Source: CAYMUC01 sp964471865 (lineage in GTDB: Bacteria; Actinomycetota; Acidimicrobiia; Acidimicrobiales; Ilumatobacteraceae). Taken from it: 64,000 nt of DNA. Shown here in pieces: positions 1 through 8,035 of this stretch (positions within the stretch are counted from its first letter, which is position 1; the number at the start of each line of letters is the position of its first letter). Location of the stretch: contig CAYYHU010000001.1 of NCBI GenBank assembly GCA_964471865.1, positions 1-64,000 on the forward strand, read 5' to 3'. Below the pieces are notes generated by a model. It was not told the origin of the DNA. It searched no databases and was given only the letters and a program-made list of their open reading frames with translations. The translations under genes and the position numbers were made by a program.

Positions 1-119
1 GACACGATGCGAGACGGTCCCGCGGTGGTCGAGTCGACACTGGAGTCATCGCTACACGCTGCGACGCTGATCAATCCAGCCGCAAAGAGTGCGGCGCTAC
101 GACGGGTGAGCCGGTTCAT
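1..119 (-). CDS. Lipoprotein, N-terminal fragment (probable cobalamin-related transport protein)
   Basis: This is the start of a minus-strand gene that runs off the left edge. The ATG at 119-117 has a GGAGGA ribosome site about 7 nt upstream. The first residues read MNRLTRRSAALFAAG and are followed by a lipobox-like SVAAC and a Ser/Thr-rich linker. That is an arginine-rich signal peptide of a lipoprotein. Its position directly below a cobalamin riboswitch suggests a substrate-binding protein of a B12/corrinoid or cobalt importer (BtuF-like), but no binding domain is visible, so the function is inferred from regulation alone. Confidence 0.7.
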   Translation of the reverse strand, partial: MNRLTRRSAALFAAGLISVAACSDDSSVDSTTAGPSRIV

Positions 120-179
120 GAAGATCCTCCGGTTTCCCGGTGGGATCTCGTCCCACCGGTTCGGGAGGACAAAGTTGGA

Positions 180-350
180 AGCGTCGGGACGAGCCCGGTG
201 CGATCCGCCCTTGCCTCGAGGGTTGGTCATCGCGCTCGAGCCAGGCGACCGGACTCGTCCCCTCGAAGGGGCTTCACCGTTGCGGGACAGTGCCGGGATT
301 TCACCGGACTTCGCTGGACATCGAGCGAGGTGACCATAGCGCACCGCACC
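180..350 (-). promoter_or_regulatory. Cobalamin (B12) riboswitch
   Basis: Read on the minus strand, 281-318 contains GTCCGGTGAAATCCCGGC followed by ACTGTCCCGCAACGGTG, which matches the conserved core of cobalamin riboswitches. Downstream comes a CGAGTCCGGTCGCCTGG element like the usual closing segment. It lies in the 5' leader of the lipoprotein gene that starts at 119, so it should repress that gene when adenosylcobalamin is plentiful. The exact 5' and 3' limits are approximate. It points away from cobO, so the cob operon is not under this element. Confidence 0.85.
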
Positions 351-356
351 TACACT
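351..356 (+). promoter_or_regulatory. Probable -10 element of the cob operon
   Basis: TACACT lies 10 nt before the cobO ATG at 367, which would give a 5' UTR of only a few bases. No good -35 is visible. The region overlaps the start of the divergent riboswitch leader, so both units share a very short control region. Confidence 0.4.
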
Positions 357-366
357 CCCAAGCCAC

Positions 367-963
367 ATGGCAGCCGACGAGACACCTGAGGGTTCCGACC
401 TGGACGACCCCCCGACCCAGGATCCCCGACCGGACTCGCTACGGCGGGCGCCGTCGCTGGTGGTTCTCAACACCGGTGACGGCAAGGGCAAGAGCACCGC
501 CGGATTCGGCATGATGCTTCGTGGCTTGGCCGCTCAGTGGCCGGTGGCGGTCGTGCAGTTCATCAAAAGCGGCGACTGGAAAGTCGGCGAGGAGACCCTC
601 GGGCGCCAGTTGGGGGCTGACTGGTACGCCCTGGGAGAGGGCTTCACCTGGGATTCGGAGAACCTCGACCATGATCGAGGTCTCGCCCAGCAGGCCTGGG
701 ACACCGCGGCCGGACTCATCGCCGCAGGGGATCACCGCCTGGTGCTGTTGGACGAAGTGACGTATCTGTGCACCTGGGGTTGGATCGACACCGATGAGGT
801 AGTGGCGGCGATCCGCGCTCGACCCTCGCATGTGAACATCGTGATCACCGGACGCGATGCTCCCGAGGCGCTCATCGATATCGCCGACACGGTGACGGAG
901 ATGCGCGAGATCAAACACGCCTACCGATCGGGTATCGCCGCCATGCGCGGTCTCGACTACTGA
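367..963 (+). CDS. cobO: Cob(I)yrinic acid a,c-diamide adenosyltransferase
   Basis: A 198-residue cytoplasmic enzyme that transfers the 5'-deoxyadenosyl group of ATP to the corrinoid cobalt. The P-loop GDGKGKST is at residues 37-44, followed by the family's VVQFIKSGDWKVGEE segment, a Walker-B-like LLDEVTY and the VVITGRDAPEALI segment. Length is normal for CobO/BtuR. The first ~28 residues are acidic and Pro-rich, as in other actinobacterial members. It is the first gene of a four-gene operon; its TGA overlaps the cobU ATG (TGATG). Confidence 0.95.
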   Translation: MAADETPEGSDLDDPPTQDPRPDSLRRAPSLVVLNTGDGKGKSTAGFGMMLRGLAAQWPVAVVQFIKSGDWKVGEETLGRQLGADWYALGEGFTWDSENLDHDRGLAQQAWDTAAGLIAAGDHRLVLLDEVTYLCTWGWIDTDEVVAAIRARPSHVNIVITGRDAPEALIDIADTVTEMREIKHAYRSGIAAMRGLDY

Positions 964-1553
964 TGCTCACCTTCCTCGTCGGTGGTGCCCGCAGCGGGAA
1001 GAGCCGCCTGGCGGTCGAACTCGGTCGCCGACATTGCGGCCCCGTGGTCGTACTCGCCACGGCTGAACCCTTCGATGCCGATCTGGCCGCGAGGATCGCC
1101 GCCCATCGCGCCGAGCGACCACCCTGGCCGACGCATGAGGTACCCCTCGATCTGGCCGCGACGATGGCGACGATCGATGATGACACCCTCATCATCGTGG
1201 ACTGTCTCACCGTATGGATGGGCAATCTGTTCCACCATCATCACGATGACGACCAGCGACACCTCGCTGTGGACGCGTTCGTGGAGGTCCTCGCGGCGCG
1301 TGGCGAGCGACAGGCACCCAGCGTCGTGGTCTCCAATGAGGTCGGTATGGGACTGATCCCCGACACCGACCTCGGGCGCCGCTATCGGGACGAACTCGGC
1401 CGGCTGAATCAACGGGTCGCGGCGACGGCCGATCACACTCTGCTGCTCGTCGCCGGACGTGCCATGGCTCTAGCTGATCCCCTCGCCCTGCTCACCGAGG
1501 CGAGTCCCGCTCCAGTCGAGATGGCTCCGATTCCCGACGCGAGTGAGTCGTGA
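963..1553 (+). CDS. cobU: Adenosylcobinamide kinase / adenosylcobinamide-phosphate guanylyltransferase
   Basis: A 196-residue bifunctional enzyme of nucleotide loop assembly. It phosphorylates adenosylcobinamide and converts it to the GDP form. The P-loop GGARSGKS is at residues 7-14. The C-terminal block VVSNEVGMGLIPDTDLG followed by RRYRDELG is diagnostic of CobU/CobP. The start overlaps the cobO stop by one base, and the stop overlaps the GTG of cobT (GTGA), so translation is probably coupled. Confidence 0.95.
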   Translation: MLTFLVGGARSGKSRLAVELGRRHCGPVVVLATAEPFDADLAARIAAHRAERPPWPTHEVPLDLAATMATIDDDTLIIVDCLTVWMGNLFHHHHDDDQRHLAVDAFVEVLAARGERQAPSVVVSNEVGMGLIPDTDLGRRYRDELGRLNQRVAATADHTLLLVAGRAMALADPLALLTEASPAPVEMAPIPDASES

Positions 1554-2557
1554 CCCGCCCGATGACGATCTGGTGGCGCGATGCCCTCGAACATCTCCGC
1601 GCCGGCGACGAGGCAGCGGCCGCCGCCGTCGCAGTACGCGCCCGGGAGGTTCTGCGACCGACGGGAGCGTTCGCTCGACTCGATGACGTCGCGGTGCACA
1701 TGGCGAGATGGCAGCGGCGCGCCGACCCTGGGGTTCGGCGAGCGGTCGGGGTGGTGTTCGCGGCCGATCATGGCGTCGCGGTATCGGGTGAGGTCAGTGC
1801 GTATCCGACCACGGTGACCGCGGCGATGATGGAGGCGTTCTCTCAGGCTCGTTCCACGGTCAATGCGCTCGCGCGAATCGCCGGGGTCGACATGCGCGTC
1901 GTGGACGTCGGGGTCGGTCGCCCCACTGGGGATCTCCGCCATGAACCCGCACTGACCCCTGAACGTTTCGACGAAGCCATCGAGGCTGGCCGCCGAGCCA
2001 TCGACGATCTCGACGCCGATCTCGTCGTCATCGGTGAGATGGGTATCGGCAACACGACTCCGGCCGCCGCGATCTGTACCGCGCTCGATCCCGAACACCG
2101 AGTCGAGCTCTGGGTGGGACGGGGCACCGGAGTCGATGACGAGGGACTGGCGCGCAAACGAGCCGCCGTGACCGCAGGCCTCACCCGCTGCCGAGACCTC
2201 GAGGACCCCTTGGAGATCCTGCGCGAGCTCGGAGGTGCCGAACTCGCCGCCATGGCCGCGGCCATCACCGCAGCCCGCCAGCGCTCGATACCGGTGCTGC
2301 TCGACGGTTTCGTGGTTTCCGCTGCCGCTGCGGTGCTGTGCGCTCTGGACTCGGACGCGCTCGCGCATTGTCTCGCCGGTCATGTCTCCGCCGAAGCCGG
2401 TCACCGCCGTCTCCTCGAACGACTCGGACTCGAACCGCTTCTCGATCTCGGTCTTCGGCTGGGCGAGGGGTCCGGAGCGATGGCTGCGGTTCCCCTCGTC
2501 GCGATGGCCACCGCAGCCGTGGTGGAGGTTCCCACGTTCGGGGAATGGTTCTCATGA
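1550..2557 (+). CDS. cobT: Nicotinate-nucleotide--dimethylbenzimidazole phosphoribosyltransferase
   Basis: A 335-residue enzyme that makes alpha-ribazole phosphate for the lower ligand of cobalamin. The signature GEMGIGNTTPAAAI, the VVFAADHGVAVSG segment and the glycine-rich C-terminal LGLRLGEGSGA block are all present. The GTG start overlaps the cobU stop by 4 bp, and the TGA overlaps the cobS ATG (ATGA). Length is typical. Confidence 0.95.
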   Translation: MTRPMTIWWRDALEHLRAGDEAAAAAVAVRAREVLRPTGAFARLDDVAVHMARWQRRADPGVRRAVGVVFAADHGVAVSGEVSAYPTTVTAAMMEAFSQARSTVNALARIAGVDMRVVDVGVGRPTGDLRHEPALTPERFDEAIEAGRRAIDDLDADLVVIGEMGIGNTTPAAAICTALDPEHRVELWVGRGTGVDDEGLARKRAAVTAGLTRCRDLEDPLEILRELGGAELAAMAAAITAARQRSIPVLLDGFVVSAAAAVLCALDSDALAHCLAGHVSAEAGHRRLLERLGLEPLLDLGLRLGEGSGAMAAVPLVAMATAAVVEVPTFGEWFS

Positions 2558-3339
2558 CCTTCCCGTCGCCCCGAGCGGGTTGGCCTCCCTGGGGTCTGCT
2601 CGCCACCGTGCAGTTCCTCACTCGAATCCCGATCCGTTTGCGCTCCGCGCCCGAGATGGAACGCCTTCCCGTGTGGTTTCCCGTCGCGGGTGCCGTGATC
2701 GGTCTTCTCGCTGGAGGTGTGGGGGCGTTGACCGCATGGGCGACGACGCCCCTGTTGGGAGCCGCGATGGCGGTCACGGCCTCGTTGATGATCACGGGAG
2801 CGTTTCACGAAGACGGCCTCGGCGACATCGCTGACGCGTTCGGAGGCGGCCAGACCGTCGAGCGGCGCCTCGAGATCATGAAGGACTCCCGACACGGGAC
2901 CTACGGGGTGGCCGCCATCACCGCGTCGATTCTGGTCCGCGTCGCCGCGTTGGCGGCGCTCGAGGATCCCTGGACTCTTCTCGGAGTCGTCGTCGCTGCC
3001 CACGTGCTGGCACGAGGTGCCGCCGTGGTCCTCATGGCCAGTGCGCCCCTGGCGCGCCATGACGGTCTCGGCGCCGACTACGGACAGTCCACGACGCCTC
3101 GGCGAGGACTCACCGCGGCGCTGGGGGCCGTGATCCTGGCCGGGACCTGTGTGGGGTGGTGGGTGGCGCCGTTGGCTCTCGGCGCCCTCGTGGCGATCAC
3201 GGCGACGGGCATCCTGGCCGTGCGCAAGATCCAGGGGATCTCCGGTGACGTCCTGGGAGCGTCCGAGCAGGTGGCCGAAGGGCTCGTCATGATCGTCGCA
3301 GCCGGCCTCGCCGGCCATCACACACTGTGGTGGGTGTGA
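2554..3339 (+). CDS. cobS: Adenosylcobinamide-GDP ribazoletransferase (cobalamin synthase)
   Basis: A 261-residue integral membrane enzyme that joins adenosylcobinamide-GDP to alpha-ribazole. The signature GAFHEDGLGDIADAFGGG and the following EIMKDSRHGTYG segment are diagnostic, and several hydrophobic stretches fit about six membrane spans. An in-frame ATG exists at 2545 and open frame extends further upstream, but the ATG at 2554 overlaps the cobT stop as ATGA and is preferred. It ends 13 bp before the convergent PatB-like gene. Confidence 0.95.
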   Translation: MTFPSPRAGWPPWGLLATVQFLTRIPIRLRSAPEMERLPVWFPVAGAVIGLLAGGVGALTAWATTPLLGAAMAVTASLMITGAFHEDGLGDIADAFGGGQTVERRLEIMKDSRHGTYGVAAITASILVRVAALAALEDPWTLLGVVVAAHVLARGAAVVLMASAPLARHDGLGADYGQSTTPRRGLTAALGAVILAGTCVGWWVAPLALGALVAITATGILAVRKIQGISGDVLGASEQVAEGLVMIVAAGLAGHHTLWWV

Positions 3340-3352
3340 CGACTCGACCTGC

Positions 3353-4564
3353 TCAGCGGTGAGCCATGGCCGTCACGATGCGTTCCAACATCGCCGCCGA
3401 GGTCGCAAAGTTCAACCGAACGAATCCGTCACCGCCAGGTCCGAAATCGGGACCCGGAGACAGATCGACTCGAGACCGGCCGCGTTCCTCGCGCCGCCAG
3501 TACTCACTGGGATCCGGTCCGAGATCCAGAGCGCGACAATCCAACCACCCCAAGTACGTGGCCTCGGGAATCGAGTAACCGACCTCGGGGAGATGGGTCG
3601 CGAGGAGATCGGCGAGGTGATGGCGCTGAGCATCGAGATGGACCAGCACCGCATCGGCCCAGTCCTGGGCTTCGGGTTCGGTCCAGGCGGTGAGCGCTCC
3701 GGTGACCCCGGCGAGGTTCGCCGCTCCGAGCAGGTGATCGGGAAGCCGAGCGAGGCGTTCCCGCAACCACCCCGGTCCGATATGGGCCACGGCGTAGCGA
3801 AGTCCCGCCAGATTGAACGTCTTGGAGGGACTGTTCAACGTGACCGTGCGCTGGGCCGCATCGGCATCGAGAGCGGCCATGGGTGTATGGGACCGGGGCG
3901 CATAGGTGAGGTCGGCATGGATCTCATCGGAGATGATCACGAGGTCATGGCGTCGAGCGAGATCCGCGAGCGCTGTCAGTTCGTCGCGGTCGAAGACCCG
4001 ACCCGTCGGATTGTGGGGATGGCACAACAACAACACCCGGGCCCGGGCCCCGTCGAGACGGCTCTCGAGTTCGTCGAGATCGAAACTCACCTGCCGATCG
4101 GTTCCCGATCCCGAGAATCGGGCCGGGAGATCGATGCGGTGACATCCCGCTTGGTCGATCGCGTCCAGCATCGGCGGATACGTGGGGGTGTGCACGATGA
4201 CCCCGTCACCGGGTTCGGTGGCGAGATAGAGCACCAACTGGATCCCTTGGACGACATCGCACAATTCGACGATCTCGGTGCGATCGCCGATCTCCCATCC
4301 CCAACGATCCCGAGCCCGCTCGATGAAGGCATCACGAACCGGTGTCGATCCCCGAGGGGGCGGCCAGTGCGGATACCCGACATCGCCACGTCCGATGAGT
4401 TCGTGAAGACGCCGCCTGATGATGCCCGCCGGAGGCACGTCCATATCGGCCACCCACGCCGCGATGGCCCCCGGTGTGCGCTGCCATTTCACGCCCCGGC
4501 GACGTCCGAGGCGTTCCAGGGACGCGTCATCGCCTCCGATCGCATCGAAGGGCGAACCGGTCAT
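3353..4564 (-). CDS. MalY/PatB family PLP-dependent aminotransferase or cystathionine beta-lyase
   Basis: A 403-residue fold-type I PLP enzyme. The N-terminal IAAWVADMDVPP segment, the YPPMLDAI region, LLCHPHNPTGRVF and the PLP-lysine site SPSKTFNLAG match the PatB/MalY family, which cleaves cystathionine or cysteine to pyruvate and ammonia. With MetY and an aspartate aminotransferase nearby, a role in methionine/cysteine metabolism is plausible, but the family also contains transaminases. It lies 28 bp downstream of the aminotransferase gene on the same strand. Confidence 0.85.
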   Translation of the reverse strand: MTGSPFDAIGGDDASLERLGRRRGVKWQRTPGAIAAWVADMDVPPAGIIRRRLHELIGRGDVGYPHWPPPRGSTPVRDAFIERARDRWGWEIGDRTEIVELCDVVQGIQLVLYLATEPGDGVIVHTPTYPPMLDAIDQAGCHRIDLPARFSGSGTDRQVSFDLDELESRLDGARARVLLLCHPHNPTGRVFDRDELTALADLARRHDLVIISDEIHADLTYAPRSHTPMAALDADAAQRTVTLNSPSKTFNLAGLRYAVAHIGPGWLRERLARLPDHLLGAANLAGVTGALTAWTEPEAQDWADAVLVHLDAQRHHLADLLATHLPEVGYSIPEATYLGWLDCRALDLGPDPSEYWRREERGRSRVDLSPGPDFGPGGDGFVRLNFATSAAMLERIVTAMAHR

Positions 4565-4592
4565 CGGTGTCGATCCTCAGACGTTGCGATCG

Positions 4593-5813
4593 TCACGACC
4601 GGGCGACCAGATCGGCGAGACGGTTGATGCCTTCGACGAGGTCCTCATCCCCCAACGCGAAGGAGAACCGGGCATAGCCCGGGGTTCCGAAGGCCTCACC
4701 GGGAACGAACGCGACTTTGGCTTCTGACAGCACCAGATCGGCCAGTTCGAGCGATGTCGACGCGCTGTGGCCGGCGAGTGGACGACCCAAGAGGCCCGAC
4801 ACGTTGGGATAGCAGTAGAAGGCTCCCTGAGGCTCGAGACAACTCACTCCCGGAATCGCGGACAGCATCTCGTGCATGAGCCGTCCTCGACGTTCGAAGG
4901 CACTGCGCATCATCTCGACCGCGGTGAGATCGCCCGCCACCGCGGCGAGCGCGGCGCGTTGGGCCACATTGGATACGTTCGAGGTGGCATGACTTTGGAA
5001 GTTGATCGCCGCTTTGGTGACATCGGCGGGTCCGATCATCCAACCGACGCGCCATCCTGTCATCGCGTAGGTCTTGGCGACGCCGTTGACCACGATGCAC
5101 TGCTCGGCGAGATCGGGGACCAGCGTCGGCATGGACGCGAAACGATGCGGGCCGTAGGTGAGGTGTTCGTAGATCTCATCGGTGATCACCCAGACGCCCC
5201 GCTCCACGGCCCAGCGACCGATCGCTGCGACCTCCTCAGGCGGGTACACCGAACCCGACGGATTGTCGGGCGAGACGAACAGCAACACTTTGGTGCGCGG
5301 CGTCCAAGCGGCCTCGAGTTGTTCCACCGTCACCCGAAAGCCGGTCTCTTCATCGGTGTCGATGACCACCGGTACGCCGCCGGCCAAGGTGATCGCCTCG
5401 GGATAGGTCGTCCAGTACGGGGCCGGACAGATCACCTCGTCGCCGGGATCGCACAGCACGGCGAACGCCGTGTACACCGCGTGCTTACCCCCATTGGTCA
5501 CAAGGACCTGAGATCCCTGACACTCCCAACCCGAATCGCGCAGAGTTTTCGCCGCGATCGCATCGCGCAACTCGGGCAACCCGGCCGCTGGGGTGTAGCG
5601 ATGATTCTTGGGGTCCCGACAGGCCGCGACGGCGGCCTCGACGATGTGTTCAGGGGTTGGGAAATCGGGTTCGCCCGCCCCGAAACCGATGACGTTCTCT
5701 CCTTGGGCCTTGAGCGCTTTGGCCTTGGCATCCACGGCCAAAGTGGCCGATTCGGCGATCGCGGCGAGGCGGGCGGAGACACGACGTTGGGGGGCGGTCG
5801 ACATGGGTGACAT
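4593..5813 (-). CDS. Aspartate aminotransferase, class I/II
   Basis: A 406-residue PLP enzyme of the aspartate/prephenate aminotransferase (type Ib) group. The sequence has IGFGAGEPDFPTPEHIV near the N terminus, FVSPDNPSGSVY and the PLP-lysine motif NGVAKTYAMTGWRVGW. It should interconvert aspartate and oxaloacetate with 2-oxoglutarate. The ATG at 5813 lies 6 nt behind a CACTGT -10-like box and fits leaderless translation; an in-frame ATG at 5804 is the alternative. It diverges from serC with only 9 bp between the starts. Confidence 0.9.
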   Translation of the reverse strand: MSPMSTAPQRRVSARLAAIAESATLAVDAKAKALKAQGENVIGFGAGEPDFPTPEHIVEAAVAACRDPKNHRYTPAAGLPELRDAIAAKTLRDSGWECQGSQVLVTNGGKHAVYTAFAVLCDPGDEVICPAPYWTTYPEAITLAGGVPVVIDTDEETGFRVTVEQLEAAWTPRTKVLLFVSPDNPSGSVYPPEEVAAIGRWAVERGVWVITDEIYEHLTYGPHRFASMPTLVPDLAEQCIVVNGVAKTYAMTGWRVGWMIGPADVTKAAINFQSHATSNVSNVAQRAALAAVAGDLTAVEMMRSAFERRGRLMHEMLSAIPGVSCLEPQGAFYCYPNVSGLLGRPLAGHSASTSLELADLVLSEAKVAFVPGEAFGTPGYARFSFALGDEDLVEGINRLADLVARS

Positions 5814-5822
5814 GCTGTCACA

Positions 5823-6977
5823 GTGAACCCCACCTCCCCTACGCCATCGGACCTGCTCCCCGCCGAGATCCTCCCGAGTGATGGACGCTTCGGATGTGGC
5901 CCATCCAAGGTTCGGCCCGAACAGATCAGTGCTCTCGCGGCCGATGCCAGCACCTATCTGGGGACCTCACATCGCCAGAACCGTGTGAAGTCGGTGGTCG
6001 GTTCGGTACGCGAAGGGCTCCAGTCCCTGTTCGGTCTCCCTGCGGACTGGGAGATCGTGCTCGGCAACGGCGGTTCGACAGTGTTTTGGGACGTGGCCTG
6101 TTTCGGACTGATCGAGCACTGCAGTGAACACCTGGTGTTCGGTGAGTTCTCCTCGAAGTTCGCCGAGGCCGCCACCGCTGCGCCTCAACTTCGCGATCCG
6201 GTCGTGCTCGAGGCCCCCTACGGCGATCATCCCTACGCCGTGGCCGAACCCGAGGTCGATGTGTACGCGTACACCCACAACGAGACCTCCACGGGAGTGA
6301 TGATGCCCCTCGTGCGCCCGAGCGGCGCTCGCGAGGATGCACTCGTGGTGGTGGACGCGACCTCGGCTGCCGGCGGTCTGCGCTTTGACCCCTCCGAGAT
6401 CGACGTGTACTACTTCGCCCCTCAGAAATGCTTCGCGAGCGATGGTGGGCTCTTCATCGCCGCCTGCTCACCCGCGGCGGTGCAACGCATCGAGAAGATC
6501 TCGGCCTCGGGTCGGTGGATCCCGGCCTCGCTGGATCTGTCGATCGCCTTGAGCAACTCGCGTCAGAACCAGACCTACAACACCCCTGCGCTCGCCACGC
6601 TTCATCTGCTCGACTCCCAGATCCGCTGGATGCTCGAACACGGGGGCCTCGACTGGTGCGCCACCCGATGCGCGACCTCCTCGGGACAGCTCTACGACTG
6701 GGCCGAGGCTCATCCGCTGGCAAGCCCCTTTGTCAGCGATCCGGCCAAGCGTTCCCATGTCGTCGCGACGATCGATCTCCTCGAACCCGATCAGGGCGGC
6801 GTTTCGGCCACGGCCGTGTCGGCGCTGCTGCGCGATCACGGCATCGTGGACACCGAGAGCTACAGGAAACTGGGGCGCAACCAGTTGCGTATCGGAACCT
6901 TCCCAGCGGTGGAACCCGATGACATCGCGGCGCTCATCGTCTGTCTCGATCGCGTCATCGATCATCTTCGGGGCTGA
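5823..6977 (+). CDS. serC: Phosphoserine aminotransferase
   Basis: A 384-residue PLP enzyme of serine synthesis that converts 3-phosphohydroxypyruvate to phosphoserine. The actinobacterial SerC opening FGCGPSKVRPEQ is clear, followed by LGNGGSTVFWD, VVDATSAAGGLRFDP and the PLP-lysine segment YFAPQKCFASDGG. The GTG start has no Shine-Dalgarno and is probably leaderless. serA, the preceding step in the pathway, is also in this window (46911-48476) but not linked. Confidence 0.93.
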   Translation: MNPTSPTPSDLLPAEILPSDGRFGCGPSKVRPEQISALAADASTYLGTSHRQNRVKSVVGSVREGLQSLFGLPADWEIVLGNGGSTVFWDVACFGLIEHCSEHLVFGEFSSKFAEAATAAPQLRDPVVLEAPYGDHPYAVAEPEVDVYAYTHNETSTGVMMPLVRPSGAREDALVVVDATSAAGGLRFDPSEIDVYYFAPQKCFASDGGLFIAACSPAAVQRIEKISASGRWIPASLDLSIALSNSRQNQTYNTPALATLHLLDSQIRWMLEHGGLDWCATRCATSSGQLYDWAEAHPLASPFVSDPAKRSHVVATIDLLEPDQGGVSATAVSALLRDHGIVDTESYRKLGRNQLRIGTFPAVEPDDIAALIVCLDRVIDHLRG

Positions 6978-7043
6978 TCCCGCCGGAACCACCCGGTCGT
7001 GATCTCGCATCGACCGTCCCGATGGGGCCAAGAAGCTCACCGC

Positions 7044-7049
7044 TAGGGT
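7044..7049 (+). promoter_or_regulatory. -10 element of a leaderless promoter (PAC2 gene)
   Basis: TAGGGT ends 6 nt before the GTG start at 7056, with no Shine-Dalgarno in between. The same box-to-start geometry recurs before many genes in this window. Confidence 0.55.
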
Positions 7050-7055
7050 GGACCC

Positions 7056-8030
7056 GTGCAGGTGGCGGACGTGCTGTCGGGAGCCTGGGACGCGATCGGT
7101 CCGGTGAATCGCCCGGTGATGGTGCTCGCGCTCGAAGGGCTCTTCGACGTCGCCGAGGCCGCTACGGGGGCTTTGGATCGCCTCGTATCGGGACGACCCA
7201 GTGTGCGCGTGGCCGAGATCGATCCCGATCCGTTCTTCGATTTCACCCAGCAGCGACCCCAGACCCAGCTCGACGCCAATGGTGAACGCGAGATCCTCTG
7301 GCCGAGCAATGGCGTCGACATCGTGCGCTTCGCGGGAGCAGCTCACGACCTCGTCATCATCGTCGGCGTGGAACCGCATCTGCGATGGGGGCTCTTCGTG
7401 GACTGCCTCGTCGAAATCGCCCGGCGCACCGACTGTGAGTTGGTCGTCACGTTGGGAGCCGTTGCCGATGCCGTACCCCACACCCGGGTCCCTCAGGTCG
7501 TTGCGTCGACGACCCATGAGGATCTCGCCCGCCGTCTGGGATTGTCACCTCCGCGGTATCAGGGCCCTACCGGCGTGGTCGGGGTTCTCCAGGAACGCCT
7601 CGATGCCGCGGGGATCCCCGGGGTGTCGCTGCGTGCCCCGGTTCCGCATTATCTGATCGGGGCGGCCCAGCCCCAAGCCTCAGCGGCGCTACTACGCCAC
7701 CTCGAACACGTGCTCGCGGTACCCACCGATGCCGCCCGTCTCGATGGGGAGATCGCGCGGTGGCGCGAACTCCATGACGCAGCGGTCGCCGAGGATCCTC
7801 AAGCGGTGGCATTCGTGCGCATGCTCGAAGCCGATTACGACCGTCGGACCGAGGCCTCGCTCCCCTCGGGCGACGATCTCGCTGCGGCCTTCGAAGCCTT
7901 TCTCGCCGAACAGCGCCCGACGAACCCCGACGAGTCGAAGCCGACCTCCAAGTTCGAGGGCGATGCCGACGAGCGCGACAACGGCCATGACGATGGCGAC
8001 GACGAGTGTCGCGACGAGATGGGGTCCTGA
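7056..8030 (+). CDS. PAC2 family protein
   Basis: A 324-residue cytoplasmic protein of the PAC2 (proteasome assembly chaperone 2-like) family. It shows VMVLALEGLFDVAEAAT, then DFTQQRP and an IIVGVEPHLRW segment, as in actinobacterial PAC2 proteins, with an acidic, charged C-terminal tail. The family is common in actinobacteria that carry a 20S proteasome, but the molecular role there is not settled. Leaderless GTG start. It ends 5 bp before the convergent metY stop. Confidence 0.85.
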   Translation: MQVADVLSGAWDAIGPVNRPVMVLALEGLFDVAEAATGALDRLVSGRPSVRVAEIDPDPFFDFTQQRPQTQLDANGEREILWPSNGVDIVRFAGAAHDLVIIVGVEPHLRWGLFVDCLVEIARRTDCELVVTLGAVADAVPHTRVPQVVASTTHEDLARRLGLSPPRYQGPTGVVGVLQERLDAAGIPGVSLRAPVPHYLIGAAQPQASAALLRHLEHVLAVPTDAARLDGEIARWRELHDAAVAEDPQAVAFVRMLEADYDRRTEASLPSGDDLAAAFEAFLAEQRPTNPDESKPTSKFEGDADERDNGHDDGDDECRDEMGS

Positions 8031-8035
8031 GAGAC

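Noticed and set aside
3359..4627. 422-codon plus-strand frame opposite the PatB-like gene
   Set aside because: It is a shadow frame caused by high GC at third positions; the minus strand carries clear PLP-enzyme motifs.
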